Part shown: piece after piece, positions 1 through 12,669 of the stretch
Numbering within the stretch: position 1 is the first letter of the stretch
Layout: each line of letters begins with the position of its first letter
The notes under the pieces: model-generated
Database searches by the model: none
Told to the model about the DNA's origin: nothing
The model's input: only the letters and a program-made list of their open reading frames with translations
Source: Eupeodes corollae
Taxonomy: Eukaryota; Arthropoda; Insecta; Diptera; Syrphidae
Length of the DNA: 64,000 nucleotides
Assembly (NCBI RefSeq): GCF_945859685.1
Contig: NW_026605706.1
Span: 1-64,000, forward strand
Reading direction: 5' to 3'
Made by a program: the position numbers and the translations under genes

Positions 1-125
1 TGATGTTCTAGACGAAAATCAAATCACACCCAAAACCATCACCTGATCCTTCCCAACCCCCAAAATCGATCAAGACTTCAAAATAGATACTTGACATGTA
101 CTAGAAAAAGATACTCCAAATCAAG

Positions 126-141
126 ATCTATCATTATAGAT
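126..141. repeat. Short inverted repeat (hairpin) present in each monomer
   Basis: Perfect 6-bp arms ATCTAT and ATAGAT flank a 4-base loop (CATT). A second ATAGAT follows at 142-147, overlapping the downstream bZIP-type site, so the left arm has two possible partners. The element recurs every 177 bp. Short dyad symmetries are a known feature of centromeric satellites that lack CENP-B boxes, but a function here is inference. Recurrent variants at the top of the hairpin include TATATATATA copies (for example 18521-18530, 22592-22601, 24539-24548) and CTATAATTA copies (for example near 34450 and 61177). Confidence 0.75.
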
Positions 142-145
142 ATAG

Positions 146-154
146 ATGAGTCAT
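146..154. promoter_or_regulatory. ATGAGTCAT palindrome, GCN4/AP-1-type bZIP site, once per monomer
   Basis: Each monomer contains ATGAGTCAT, which matches the consensus for GCN4/AP-1 bZIP dimers; the core TGAGTCA is also the plant endosperm GCN4 motif. It recurs about 361 times at 177-bp spacing. By eye I found only one copy broken inside the motif, at 57658 (C to A). Even the 12-bp deletion at 12199 leaves it intact. The match is seen directly. Binding is not shown, and a 7-bp core can arise by chance in a monomer that was then amplified. Confidence 0.6.
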
Positions 155-162
155 TTTGGAGC

Positions 163-174
163 ATCCTGAAGGAT
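163..174. repeat. 5-2-5 inverted repeat present in each monomer
   Basis: ATCCT and AGGAT arms are separated by GA, making a 12-bp dyad just upstream of a T5 run. It repeats in every unit. One copy, near 12199, has lost exactly these 12 bases. Recurrent single-base variants hit its centre or arms: CATCTTG (for example 18198, 22269, 24216), CCTGGAGG (near 18554, 22624, 24573) and CATCGTG (3883, 9548, 10787). Confidence 0.75.
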
Positions 175-3100
175 TTTTGATGTTCTAGACAAAAATCAAA
201 TCACACCCAAAACCATCACCTGATCCTTCCCAACCCCCAAAATCGATCAAGACTTCAAAATAGATACTTGACATGTACTAGAAAAAGATACTCCTAATCA
301 AGATCTATCATTATAGATATAGATGAGTCATTTTGGAGCATCCTGAAGGATTTTTGATGTTCTAGACGAAAATCAAATCACACCCAAAACCATCACCTGA
401 TCCTTCCCAACCCCCAAAATCGATCAAGACTTCAAAATAGATACTTGACATGTACTAGAAAAAGATACTCCTAATCAAGATCTATCATTATAGATATAGA
501 TGAGTCATTTTGGAGCATCCTGAAGGATTTTTGATGTTCTAGACGAAAATCAAATCACACCCAAAACCATCACCTGATCCTTCCCAACCCCCAAAATCGA
601 TCAAGACTTCAAAATAGATACTTGACATGTACTAGAAAAAGATACTCCTAATCAAGATCTATCATTATAGATATAGATGAGTCATTTTGGAGCATCCTGA
701 AGGATTTTTCATGTTCTAGACGAAAATCAAATCACACTCAAAACCATCACCTGATCCTTCCCAACCCCCAAAATCGATCAAGACTTCAAAATAGATACTT
801 GACATGTACTAGAAAAAGATACTTCTAATCAAGATCTATGATTATAGATATAGATGAGTCATTTTGGAGCATCCTGAAGGATTTTTGATGTTCTAGACGA
901 AAATCAAATCACACCCAAAACCATCACCTGATCCTTCCCAACCCCCAAAATCGATCAAGACTTCAAAATAGATACTTGACATGTACTAGAAAAAGATACT
1001 CCTAATCAAGATCTATCATTATAGATATAGATGAGTCATTTTGGAGCATCCTGAAGGATTTTTGATGTTCTAGACGAAAATCAAATCACACCCAAAACCA
1101 TCACCTGATCCTTCCCAACCCCCAAAATCGATCAAGACTTCAAAATAGATACTTGACATGTACTAGAAAAAGATACTCCTAATCAAGATCTATCATTATA
1201 GATATAGATGAGTCATTTTGGAGCATCCTGAAGGATTTTTGATGTTCTAGACGAAAATCAAATCACACCCAAAACCATCACCTGATCCTTCCCAACCCCC
1301 AAAATCGATCAAGACTTCAAAATAGATACTTGACATGTACTAGAAAAAGATACTCCTAATCAAGATCTATCATTATAGATATAGATGAGTCATTTTGGAG
1401 CATCCTGAAGGATTTTTGATGTTCTAGACGAAAATCAAATCACACCCAAAACCATCACCTGATCCTTCCCAACCCCCAAAATCGATCAAGACTTCAAAAT
1501 AGATACTTGACATGTACTAGAAAAAGATACTCCTAATCAAGATCTATCATTATAGATATAGATGAGTCATTTTGGAGCATCCTGAAGGATTTTTGATGTT
1601 CTAGACGAAAATCAAATCACACCCAAAACCTTCACCTGATCCTTCCCAACACCCAAAATCGATCAAGACTTCAAAATAGATACTTGACATGTACTAGAAA
1701 AAGATACTCCTAATCAAGATCTATCATTATAGATATAGATGAGTCATTTTGGAGCATCCTGAAGGATTTTTGATGTTCTAGACGAAAATCAAATCACACC
1801 CAAAACCATCACCTGATCCTTCCCAACCCCCAAAATCGATCAAGACTTCAAAATAGATACTTGACATGTACTAGAAAAAGATACTCCTAATCAAGATCTA
1901 TCATTATAGATATAGATGAGTCATTTTGGAGCATCCTGAAGGATTTTTGATGTTCTAGACGAAAATCAAATCACACCCAAAACCATCACCTGATCTTTCC
2001 CAACCCCCAAAATCGATCAAGACTTCAAAATAGATACTTGACATGTACTAGAAAAAGATACTCCTAATCAAGATCTATCATTATAGATATAGATGAGTCA
2101 TTTTGGAGCATCCTGAAGGATTTTTGATGTTCTAGACGAAAATCAAATCACACCCAAAACCATCACCTGATCCTTCCCAACCCCCAAAATCGATCAAGAC
2201 TTCAAAATAGATACTTGACATGTACTAGAAAAAGATACTCCTAATCAAGATCTATCATTATAGATATAGATGAGTCATTTTGGAGCATCCTGAAGGATTT
2301 TTGATGTTCTAGACGAAAATCAAATCACACCCAAAACCATCACCTGATCCTTCCCAACCCCCAAAATCGATCAAGACTTCAAAATAGATACTTGACATGT
2401 ACTAGAAAAAGATACTCCTAATCAAGATCTATCATTATAGATATAGATGAGTCATTTTGGAGCATCCTGAAGGATTTTTGATGTTCTAGACGAAAATCAA
2501 ATCACACCCAAAACCATCACCTGATCCTTCCCAACCCCCAAAATCGATCAAGACTTCAAAATAGATACTTGACATGTACTAGAAAAAGATACTCCTAATC
2601 AAGATCTATCATTATAGATGTAGATGAGTCATTTTGGAGCATCCTGAAGGATTTTTGATGTTCTAGACAAAAATCAAATCACACCCAAAACCATCACCTG
2701 ATCCTTCCCAACCCCCAAAATCGATCAAGACTTCAAAATAGATACTTGACATGTACTAGAAAAAGATACTCCTAATCAAGATCTATCATTATAGATATAG
2801 ATGAGTCATTTTGGAGCATCCTGAAGGATTTTTGATGTTCTAGACGAAAATCAAATCACACCCAAAACCATCACCTGATCCTTCCCAACCCCCAAAATCG
2901 ATCAAGACTTCAAAATAGATACTTGACATGTACTAGAAAAAGATACTCCTAATCAAGATCTATCATTATAGATATAGATGAGTCATTTTGGAGCATCCTG
3001 AAGGATTTTTGATGTTCTAGACGAAAATCAAATCACACCCAAAACCATCACCTGATCCTTCCCAACCCCCAAAATCGATCAAGACTTCAAAATAGATACT

Positions 3101-5159
3101 TGACATGTACTAGAAAAAGATACTCCTAATCAAGATCTATCATTATAGATATAGATGAGTCATTTTGGAGCATCCTGAAGGATTTTTGATGTTCTAGACG
3201 AAAATCAAATCACACCCAAAACCATCACCTGATCCTTCCCAACCCCCAAAATCGATCAAGACTTCAAAATAGATACTTGACATGTACTAGAAAAAGATAC
3301 TCCTAATCAAGATCTATCATTATAGATATAGATGAGTCATTTTGGAGCATCCTGAAGGATTTTTGATGTTCTAGACGAAAATCAAATCACACCCAAAACC
3401 ATCACCTGATCCTTCCCAACCCCCAAAATCGATCAAGACTTCAAAATAGATACTTGACATGTACTAGAAAAAGATACTCCTAATCAAGATCTATCATTAT
3501 AGATATAGATGAGTCATTTTGGAGCATCCTGAAGGATTTTTGATGTTCTAGACGAAAATCAAATCACACCCAAAACCATCACCTGATCCTTCCCAACCCC
3601 CAAAATCGATCAAGACTTCAAAATAGATACTTGACATGTACTAGAAAAAGATACTCCTAATCAAGATCTATCATTATAGATATAGATGAGTCATTTTGGA
3701 GCATCCTGAAGGATTTTTGATGTTCTAGACGAAAATCAAATCACACCCAAAACCATCACCTGATCCTTCCCAACCCCCAAAATCGATCAAGACTTCAAAA
3801 TAGATACTTGACATGTACTAGAAAAAGATACTCCTAATCAAGATCTATCATTATAGATATAGATGAGTCATTTTGGAGCATCGTGAAGGATTTTTGATGT
3901 TCTAGACGAAAATCAAATCACACCCAAAACCATCACCTGATCCTTCCCAACCCCCAAAATCGATCAAGACTTCAAAATAGATACTTGACATGTACTAGAA
4001 AAAGATACTCCTAATCAAGATCTATCATTATAGATATAGATGAGTCATTTTGGAGCATCCTGAAGGATTTTTGATGTTCTAGACGAAAATCAAATCACAC
4101 CCAAAACCATCACCTGATCCTTCCCAACCCCCAAAATCGATCAAGACTTCAAAATAGATACTTGACATGTACTAGAAAAAGATACTCCTAATCAAGATCT
4201 ATCATTATAGATATAGATGAGTCATTTTGGAGCATCCTGAAGGATTTTTGATGTTCTAGACGAAAATCAAATCACACCCAAAACCATCACCTGATCCTTC
4301 CCAACCCCCAAAATCGATCAAGACTTCAAAATAGATACTTGACATGTACTAGAAAAAGATACTCCTAATCAAGATCTATCATTATAGATATAGATGAGTC
4401 ATTTTGGAGCATCCTGAAGGATTTTTGATGTTCTAGACGAAAATCAAATCACACCCAAAACCATCACCTGATCCTTCCCAACCCCCAAAATCGATCAAGA
4501 CTTCAAAATAGATATTTGACATGTACTAGAAAAAGATACTCCTAATCAAGATCTATCATTATAGATATAGATGAGTCATTTTGGAGCATCCTGAAGGATT
4601 TTTGATGTTCTAGACGAAAATCAAATCACACCCAAAACCATCACCTGATCGTTCCCAACCCCCAAAATCGATCAAGACTTCAAAATAGATACATGACATG
4701 TACTAGAAAAAAGATACTCCTAATCAAGATCTATCATTATAGATATAGATGAGTCATTTTGGAGCATCCTGAAGGATTTTTGATGTTCTAGATGAAAATC
4801 AAATCACACCCAAAACCATCACCTGATCCTTCCCAACCCCCAAAATCGATCAAGACTTCAAAATAGATACTTGACATGTACTAAAAAAAGATACTCCTAA
4901 TCAAGATCTATCATTATAGATATAGATGAGTCATTTTGGAGCATCCTGAAGGATTTTTGATGTTCTAGACGAAAATCAAATCACACCCAAAACCATCACC
5001 TGATCCTTCCCAACCCCCAAAATCGATCAAGACTTCAAAATAGATACTTGACATGTACTAGAAAAAGATACTCCTAATCAAGATCTATCATTATAGATAT
5101 AGATGAGTCATTTTGGAGCATCCTGAAGGATTTTTGATGTTCTAGACGAAAATCAAATC

Positions 5160-8100
5160 ACACCCACAACCATCACCTGATCCTTCCCAACCCCCAAAAT
5201 CGATCAAGACTTCAAAATAGATACTTGACATGTACTAGAAAAAGATACTCCTAATCAAGATCTATCATTATAGATATAGATGAGTCATTTTGGAGCATCC
5301 TGAAGGATTTTTGATGTTCTAGACGAAAATCAAATCACACCCAAAACCATCACCTGATCCTTCCCAACCCCCAAAATCGATCAAGACTTCCAAATAGATA
5401 CTTGACATGTACTAGAAAAAGATACTCCTAATCAAGATCTATCATTATAGATATAGATGAGTCATTTTGGAGCATCCTGAAGGATTTTTGATGTTCTAGA
5501 CGAAAATCAAATCACACCCAAAACCATCACCTGATCCTTCCCAACCCCCAAAATCGATCAAGACTTCAAAATTTATGCTTGACATGTACTAGAAAAAGAT
5601 ACTCCTAATCAAGATCTATCATTATAGATATAGATGAGTCATTTTGGAGCATCCTGAAGGATTTTTGATGTTCTAGACGAAAATCAAATCACACCCAAAA
5701 CCATCACCTGATCCTTACCAACCCCCAAAATCGATCAAGACTTCAAAATAGATACTTGACATGTACTAGAAAAAGATACTCCTAATCAAGATCTATCATT
5801 ATAGATATAGATGAGTCATTTTGGAGCATCCTGAAGGATTTTTGATGTTCTAGACGAAAATCAAATCACACCCAAAACCATCACCTGATCCTTCCCAACC
5901 CCCAAAATCGATCAAGACTTCAAAATAGATACTTGACATGTACTAGAAAAAGATACTCCTAATCAAGATCTATCATTATAGATATAGATGAGTCATTTTG
6001 GAGCATCCTGAAGGATTTTTGATGTTCTAGACGAAAATCAAATCACACCCAAAACCATCACCTGATCCTTCCCAACCCCCAAAATCGATCAAGACTTCAA
6101 AATAGATACTTGACATGTACTAGAAAAAGATACTCCTAATCAAGATCTATCATTATAGATATAGATGAGTCATTTTGGAGCATCCTGAAGGATTTTTGAT
6201 GTTCTAGACGAAAATCAAATCACACCCAAAACCATCACCTGATCCTTCCCAACCCCCAAAATCGATCAAGACTTCAAAATAGATATTTGACGTGTACTAG
6301 AAAAAGATACTCCTAATCAAGATCTATCATTATAGATATAGATGAGTCATTTTGGAGCATCCTGAAGGATTTTTGATGTTCTAGACGAAAATCAAATCAC
6401 ACCCAAAACCATCACCTGATCCTTCCCAACCCCCAAAATCGATCAAGACTTCAAAATAGATACTTGACATGTACTAGAAAAAGATACTCCTAATCAAGAT
6501 CTATCATTATAGATATAGATGAGTCATTTTGGAGCATCCTGAAGGATTTTTGATGTTCTAGACGAAAATCAAATCACACCCAAAACCATCACCTGATCCT
6601 TCCCAACCCCCAAAATCGATCAAGACTTCAAAATAGATACTTGACATGTACTAGAAAAAGATACTCCTAATCAAGATCTATCATTATAGATATAGATGAG
6701 TCATTTTGGAGCATCCTGAAGGATTTTTGATGTTCTAGACGAAAATCAAATCACACCCAAAACCATCACCTGATCCTTCCCAACCCCCAAAATCGATCAA
6801 GACTTCAAAATAGATACTTGACATGTACTAGAAAAAGATACTTCTAATCAAGATCTATCATTATAGATATAGATGAGTCATTTTGGAGCATCCTGAAGGA
6901 TTTTTGATGTTCTAGACGAAAATCAAATCACACCCAAAACCATCACCTGATCCTTCCCAACCCCCAAAATCGATCAAGACTTCAAAATAGATACTTGACA
7001 TGTACTAGAAAAAGATACTCCTAATCAAGATCTATCATTATAGATATAGATGAGTCATTTTGGAGCATCCTGAAGGATTTTTGATGTTCTAGACGAAAAT
7101 CAAATCACACCCACAACCATCACCTGATCCTTCCCAACCCCCAAAATCGATCAAGACTTCAAAATAGATACTTGACATGTACTAGAAAAAGATACTCCTA
7201 ATCAAGATCTATCATTATAGATATAGATGAGTCATTTTGGAGCATCCTGAAGGATTTTTGATGTTCTAGACGAAAATCAAATCACACCCAAAACCATCAC
7301 CTGATCCTTCCCAACCCCCAAAATCGATCAAGACTTCCAAATAGATACTTGACATGTACTAGAAAAAGATACTCCTAATCAAGATCTATCATTATAGATA
7401 TAGATGAGTCATTTTGGAGCATCCTGAAGGATTTTTGATGTTCTAGACGAAAATCAAATCACACCCAAAACCATCACCTGATCCATCCCAACCCCCAAAA
7501 TCGATCAAGACTTCAAAATTTATACTTGACATGTACTAGAAAAAGATACTCCTAATCAAGATCTATCATTATAGATATAGATGAGTCATTTTGGAGCATC
7601 CTGAAGGATTTTTGATGTTCTAGACGAAAATCAAATCACACCCAAAACCATCACCTGATCCTTCCCAACCCCCAAAATCGATCAAGACTTCAAAATAGAT
7701 ACTTGACATGTACTAGAAAAAGATACTCCTAATCAAGATCTATCATTATAGATATAGATGAGTCATTTTGGAGCATCCTGAAGGATTTTTGATGTTCTAG
7801 ACGAAAATCAAATCACACCCAAAACCATCACCTGATCCTTCCCAACCCCCAAAATCGATCAAGACTTCAAAATAGATACTTGACATGTACTAGAAAAAGA
7901 TACTCCTAATCAAGATCTATCATTATAGATATAGATGAGTCATTTTGGAGCATCCTGAAGGATTTTTGATGTTCTAGACGAAAATCAAATCACACCCAAA
8001 ACCATCACCTGATCCTTCCCAACCCCCAAAATCGATCAAGACTTCAAAATAGATATTTGACGTGTACTAGAAAAAGATACTCCTAATCAAGATCTATCAT

Positions 8101-9300
8101 TATAGATATAGATGAGTCATTTTGGAGCATCCTGAAGGATTTTTGATGTTCTAGACGAAAATCAAATCACACCCAAAACCATCACCTGATCCTTCCCAAC
8201 CCCCAAAATCGATCAAGACTTCAAAATAGATACTTGACATGTACTAGAAAAAGATACTCCTAATCAAGATCTATCATTATAGATATAGATGAGTCATTTT
8301 GGAGCATCCTGAAGGATTTTTGATGTTCTAGACGAAAATCAAATCACACCCAAAACCATCACCTGATCCTTCCCAACCCCCAAAATCGATCAAGACTTCA
8401 AAACAGATACTTGACATGTACTAGAAAAAGATACTCCTAATCAAGATCTATCATTATAGATATAGATGAGTCATTTTGGAGCATCCTGAAGGATTTTTGA
8501 TATTCTAGACGAAAATCAAATCACACCCAAAACCATCACCTGATCCTTCCCAACCCCCAAAATCGATCAAGACTTCAAAATAGATACTTGACATGTATTA
8601 GAAAAAGATACTCCTAATCAAGATCTATCATTATAGATATAGATGAGTCATTTTGGAGCATCCTGAAGGATTTTTGATGTTCTAGACGAAAATCAAATCA
8701 CACCCAAAACCATCACCTGATCCTTCCCAACCCCTAAAATCGATCAAGACTTCAAAATAGATACTTGACATGTACTAGAAAAAGATACTCCTAATCAAGA
8801 TCTATCATTATAGATATAGATGAGTCATTTTGGAGCATCCTGAAGGATTTTTGATGTTCTAGACGAAAATCAAATCACACCCAAAACCATCACCTGATCC
8901 TTCCCAACCCCCAAAATCGATCAAGACTTCCAAATAGATACTTGACATGTACTAGAAAAAAATACTCCTAATCAAGATCTATCATTATAGATATAGATGA
9001 GTCATTTTGGAGCATCCTGAAGGATTTTTGATGTTCTAGACGAAAATCAAATCACACCCAAAACCATCACCTGATCCTTCCCAACCCCCAAAATCGATCA
9101 AGACTTCAAAATTTATACTTGACATGTACTAGAAAAAGATACTCCTAATCAAGATCTATCATTATAGATATAGATGAGTCATTTTGGAGCATCCTGAAGG
9201 ATTTTTGATGTTCTAGACGAAAATCAAATCACACCCAAAACCATCACCTGATCCTTCCCAACCCCCAAAATCGATCAAGACTTCAAAATAGATACTTGAC
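5160..9300 (+). repeat. Higher-order repeat block B (11-, 10- and 9-monomer spacings)
   Basis: Shared variants define the copies. CACCCACAACC occurs at 5167 and 7114, 1947 bp or 11 monomers apart. ACTTCCAAAT occurs at 5391, 7338 and 8931, spaced 11 then 9 monomers. The next monomer carries AAAATTTAT near 5571, 7518 and 9111 with the same spacings. ATATTTGACGTG occurs at 6286 and 8056, 10 monomers apart. The changing spacing implies whole-monomer losses between amplified copies. The A to G change in the first TTTATGCTT copy is private, so the copies have diverged slightly since duplication. Confidence 0.8.
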
Positions 9301-12189
9301 ATGTACTAGAAAAAGATACTCCTAATCAAGATCTATCATTATAGATATAGATGAGTCATTTTGGAGCATCCTGAAGGATTTTTGATGTTCTAGACGAAAA
9401 TCAAATCACACCCAAAACCATCACCTGATCCTTCCCAACCCCCAAAATCGATCAAGACTTCAAAATAGATACTTGACATGTACTAGAAAAAGATACTCCT
9501 AATCAAGATCTATCATTATAGATATAGATGAGTCATTTTGGAGCATCGTGAAGGATTTTTGATGTTCTAGACGAAAATCAAATCACACCCAAAACCATCA
9601 CCTGATCCTTCCCAACCCCCAAAATCGATCAAGACTTCAAAATAGATACTTGACATGTACTAGAAAAAGATACTCCTAATCAAGATCTATCATTATAGAT
9701 ATAGATGAGTCATTTTGGAGCATCCTGAAGGATTTTTGATGTTCTAGACGAAAATCAAATCACACCCAAAACCATCACCTGATCCTTCCCAACCCCCAAA
9801 ATCGATCAAGACTTCAAAATAGATACTTGACATGTACTAGAAAAAGATACTCCTAATCAAGATCTATCATTATAGATATAGATGAGTCATTTTGGAGCAT
9901 CCTGAAGGATTTTTGATGTTCTAGACGAAAATCAAATCACACCCAAAACCATCACCTGATCCTTCCCAACCCCCAAAATCGATCAAGACTTCAAAATAGA
10001 TACTTGACATGTACTAGAAAAAGATACTCCTAATCAAGATCTATCATTATAGATATAGATGAGTCATTTTGGAGCATCCTGAAGGATTTTTGATGTTCTA
10101 GACGAAAATCAAATCACACCTAAAACCATCACCTGATCCTTCCCAACCCCCAAAATCGATCAAGACTTCAAAATAGATACTTGACATGTACTAGAAAAAG
10201 ATACTCCTAATCAAGATCTATCATTATAGATATAGATGAGTCATTTTGGAGCATCCTGAAGGATTTTTGATGTTCTAGACGAAAATCAAATCACACCCAA
10301 AACCATCACCTGATCCTTCCCAACCCCCAAAATCGATCAAGACTTCAAAATAGATACTTGACATGTACTAGAAAAAGATACTCCTAATCAAGATCTATCA
10401 TTATAGATATAGATGAGTCATTTTGGAGCATCCTGAAGGATTTTTGATGTTCTAGACGAAAATCAAATCACACCCAAAACCATCACCTGATCCTTCCCAA
10501 CCCCCAAAATCGATCAAGACTTCAAAATAGATACTTGACATGTACTAGAAAAAGATACTCCTAATCAAGATCTATCATTATAGATATAGATGAGTCATTT
10601 TGAAGCATCCTGAAGGATTTTTGATGTTCTAGACGAAAATCAAATCACACCCAAAACCATCACCTGATCCTTCCCAACCCCCAAAATCGATCAAGACTTC
10701 AAAATTGATACTTGACATGTACTAGAAAAAGATACTCCTAATCAAGATCTATCATTATAGATATAGATGAGTCATTTTGGAGCATCGTGAAGGATTTTTG
10801 ATGTTCTAGACGAAAATCAAATCACACCCAAAACCATCACCTGATCCTTCCCAACCCCCAAAATCGATCAAGACTTCAAAATAGATACTTGACATGTAGT
10901 AGAAAAAGATACTCCTAATCAAGATCTATCATTATAGATATAGATGAGTCATTTTGGAGCATCCTGAAGGATTTTTGATGTTCTAGACGAAAATCAAATC
11001 ACACCCAAAACCATCACCTGATCCTTCCCAACCCCCAAAATCGATCAAGACTTCAAAATAGATACTTGACATGTACTAGAAAAAGATACTCCTAATCAAG
11101 ATCTATCATTATAGATATAGATGAGTCATTTTGGAGCATCCTGAAGGATTTTTGATGTTCTAGACGAAAATCAAATCACACCCAAAACCATCACCTGATC
11201 CTTCCCAACCCCCAAAATCGATCAAGACTTCAAAATAGATACTTGACATGTACTAGAAAAAGATACTCCTAATCAAGATCTATCATTATAGATATAGATG
11301 AGTCATTTTGGAGCATCCTGAAGGATTTTTGATGTTCTAGACGAAAATCAAATCACACCCAAAACCATCACCTGATCCTTCCCAACCCCCAAAATCGATC
11401 AAGACTTCAAAATAGATACTTGACATGTACTAGAAAAAGATACTCCTAATCAAGATCTATCATTATAGATATAGATGAGTCATTTTGGAGCATCCTGAAG
11501 GATTTTTGATGTTCTAGACGAAAATCAAATCACACCCAAAACCATCACCTGATCCTTCCCAACCCCCAAAATCGATCAAGACTTCAAAATAGATACTTGA
11601 CATGTACTAGAAAAAGATACTCCTAATCAACATCTATCATTATAGATATAGATGAGTCATTTTGGAGCATCCTGAAGGATTTTTGATGTTCTAGACGAAA
11701 ATCAAATCACACCCAAAACCATCACCTGATCCCTCCCAACCCCCAAAATCGATCAAGACTTCAAAATAGATACTTGACATGTACTAGAAAAAGATACTCC
11801 TAATCAAGATCTATCATTATAGATATAGATGAGTCATTTTGGAGCATCCTGAAGGATTTTTGATGTTCTAGACGAAAATCAAATCACACCCAAAACCATC
11901 ACCTGATCCTTCCCAACCCCCAAAATCGATCAAGACTTCAAAATAGATACTTGACATGTACTAGAAAAAGATACTCCTAATCAAGATCTATCATTATAGA
12001 TATAGATGAGTCATTTTGGAGCATCCTGAAGGATTTTTGATGTTCTAGACGAAAATCAAATCACACCCAAAACCATCACCTGATCCTTCCCAACCCCCAA
12101 AATCGATCAAGACTTCAAAATAGATACTTGACATGTACTAGAAAAAGATACTCCTAATTAAGATCTATCATTATAGATATAGATGAGTC

Positions 12190-12210
12190 ATTTTGGAGCT
12201 TTTGATGTTC
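12190..12210 (+). repeat. Monomer lacking the 12-bp dyad
   Basis: The unit reads GGAGC followed directly by TTTTGATG near 12199-12200. Compared with the consensus it lacks exactly monomer positions 163-174, the ATCCT-GA-AGGAT inverted repeat. The alignment is unambiguous because neighbouring bases differ. This gives a 165-bp unit and shifts the phase by -12. Confidence 0.9.
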
Positions 12211-12669
12211 TAGACGAAAATCAAATCACACCCAAAACCATCACCTGATCCTTCCCAACCCCCAAAATCGATCAAGACTTCAAAATAGATACTTGACATG
12301 TACTAGAAAAAGATACTCCTAATCAAGATCTATCATTATAGATATAGATGAGTCATTTTGAAGCATCCTGAAGGATTTTTGATGTTCTAGACGAAAATCA
12401 AATCACACCCAAAACCATCACCTGATCCTTCCCAACCCCCAAAATCGATCAAGACTTCAAAATAGATACTTGACATGTACTAGAAAAAGATACTCCTAAT
12501 CAAGATCTATCATTATAGATATAGATGAGTCATTTTGGAGCATCCTGAAGGATTTTTGATGTTCTAGACGAAAATCAAATCACACCCAAAACCATCACCT
12601 GATCCTTCCCAACCCCCAAAATCGATCAAGACTTCAAAATAGATACTTGACATGTACTAGAAAAAGATA

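Larger units (their letters stand above)
1..177 (+). repeat. Representative satellite monomer
   Basis: This unit is used to number monomer positions; the phase is arbitrary, set by the window start. Landmarks are: TCTAGA (XbaI) at 7-12, a C-rich tract at 48-61 with a run of five C, ATCGAT (ClaI) at 65-70, ACATGT at 94-99, AGATCT (BglII) at 124-129, a hairpin at 126-141, ATGAGTCAT at 146-154, and a dyad at 163-174. Two CpG sites occur, at 13-14 and 67-68. Composition is A 67, T 47, C 40, G 23. Stops occur in all six frames; the longest open stretch between stops is about 38 codons (+ strand, between monomer positions 1 and 118). No Pol III A/B box or other RNA gene is visible. This copy differs from the consensus by T to A at 118. 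Confidence 0.95.
1..5100 (+). repeat. Nearly uniform monomer block, no HOR seen
   Basis: About 29 units carry only scattered private changes, for example T to A at 118, CpG to CpA at 191 and 2669, G to C at 709, A to G near 2619, and a six-A run at 4707-4712 that shifts the phase by +1. I found no set of variants repeating at a fixed multi-monomer interval here, so no higher-order repeat is supported. Confidence 0.7.

Noticed and set aside
1..20. CENP-B box on the minus strand around TTCGTCTAGAAC
   Set aside because: Only the TTCG core matches; the essential A and the CGGG of the box are absent.
58..65. CCCCAAAA resembling the hypotrich ciliate telomere repeat
   Set aside because: It occurs once per 177-bp unit and is never tandem, so it is not a telomere tract.
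91..115. TTGACA followed by GATACT as a bacterial promoter
   Set aside because: The 13-bp spacing is too short, and the context is a eukaryotic-type satellite.
167..191. Heat-shock element made of TGAAG, GTTCT and AGACG pentamers
   Set aside because: The pentamers are gapped and the third is mismatched, which is too weak a match to support.
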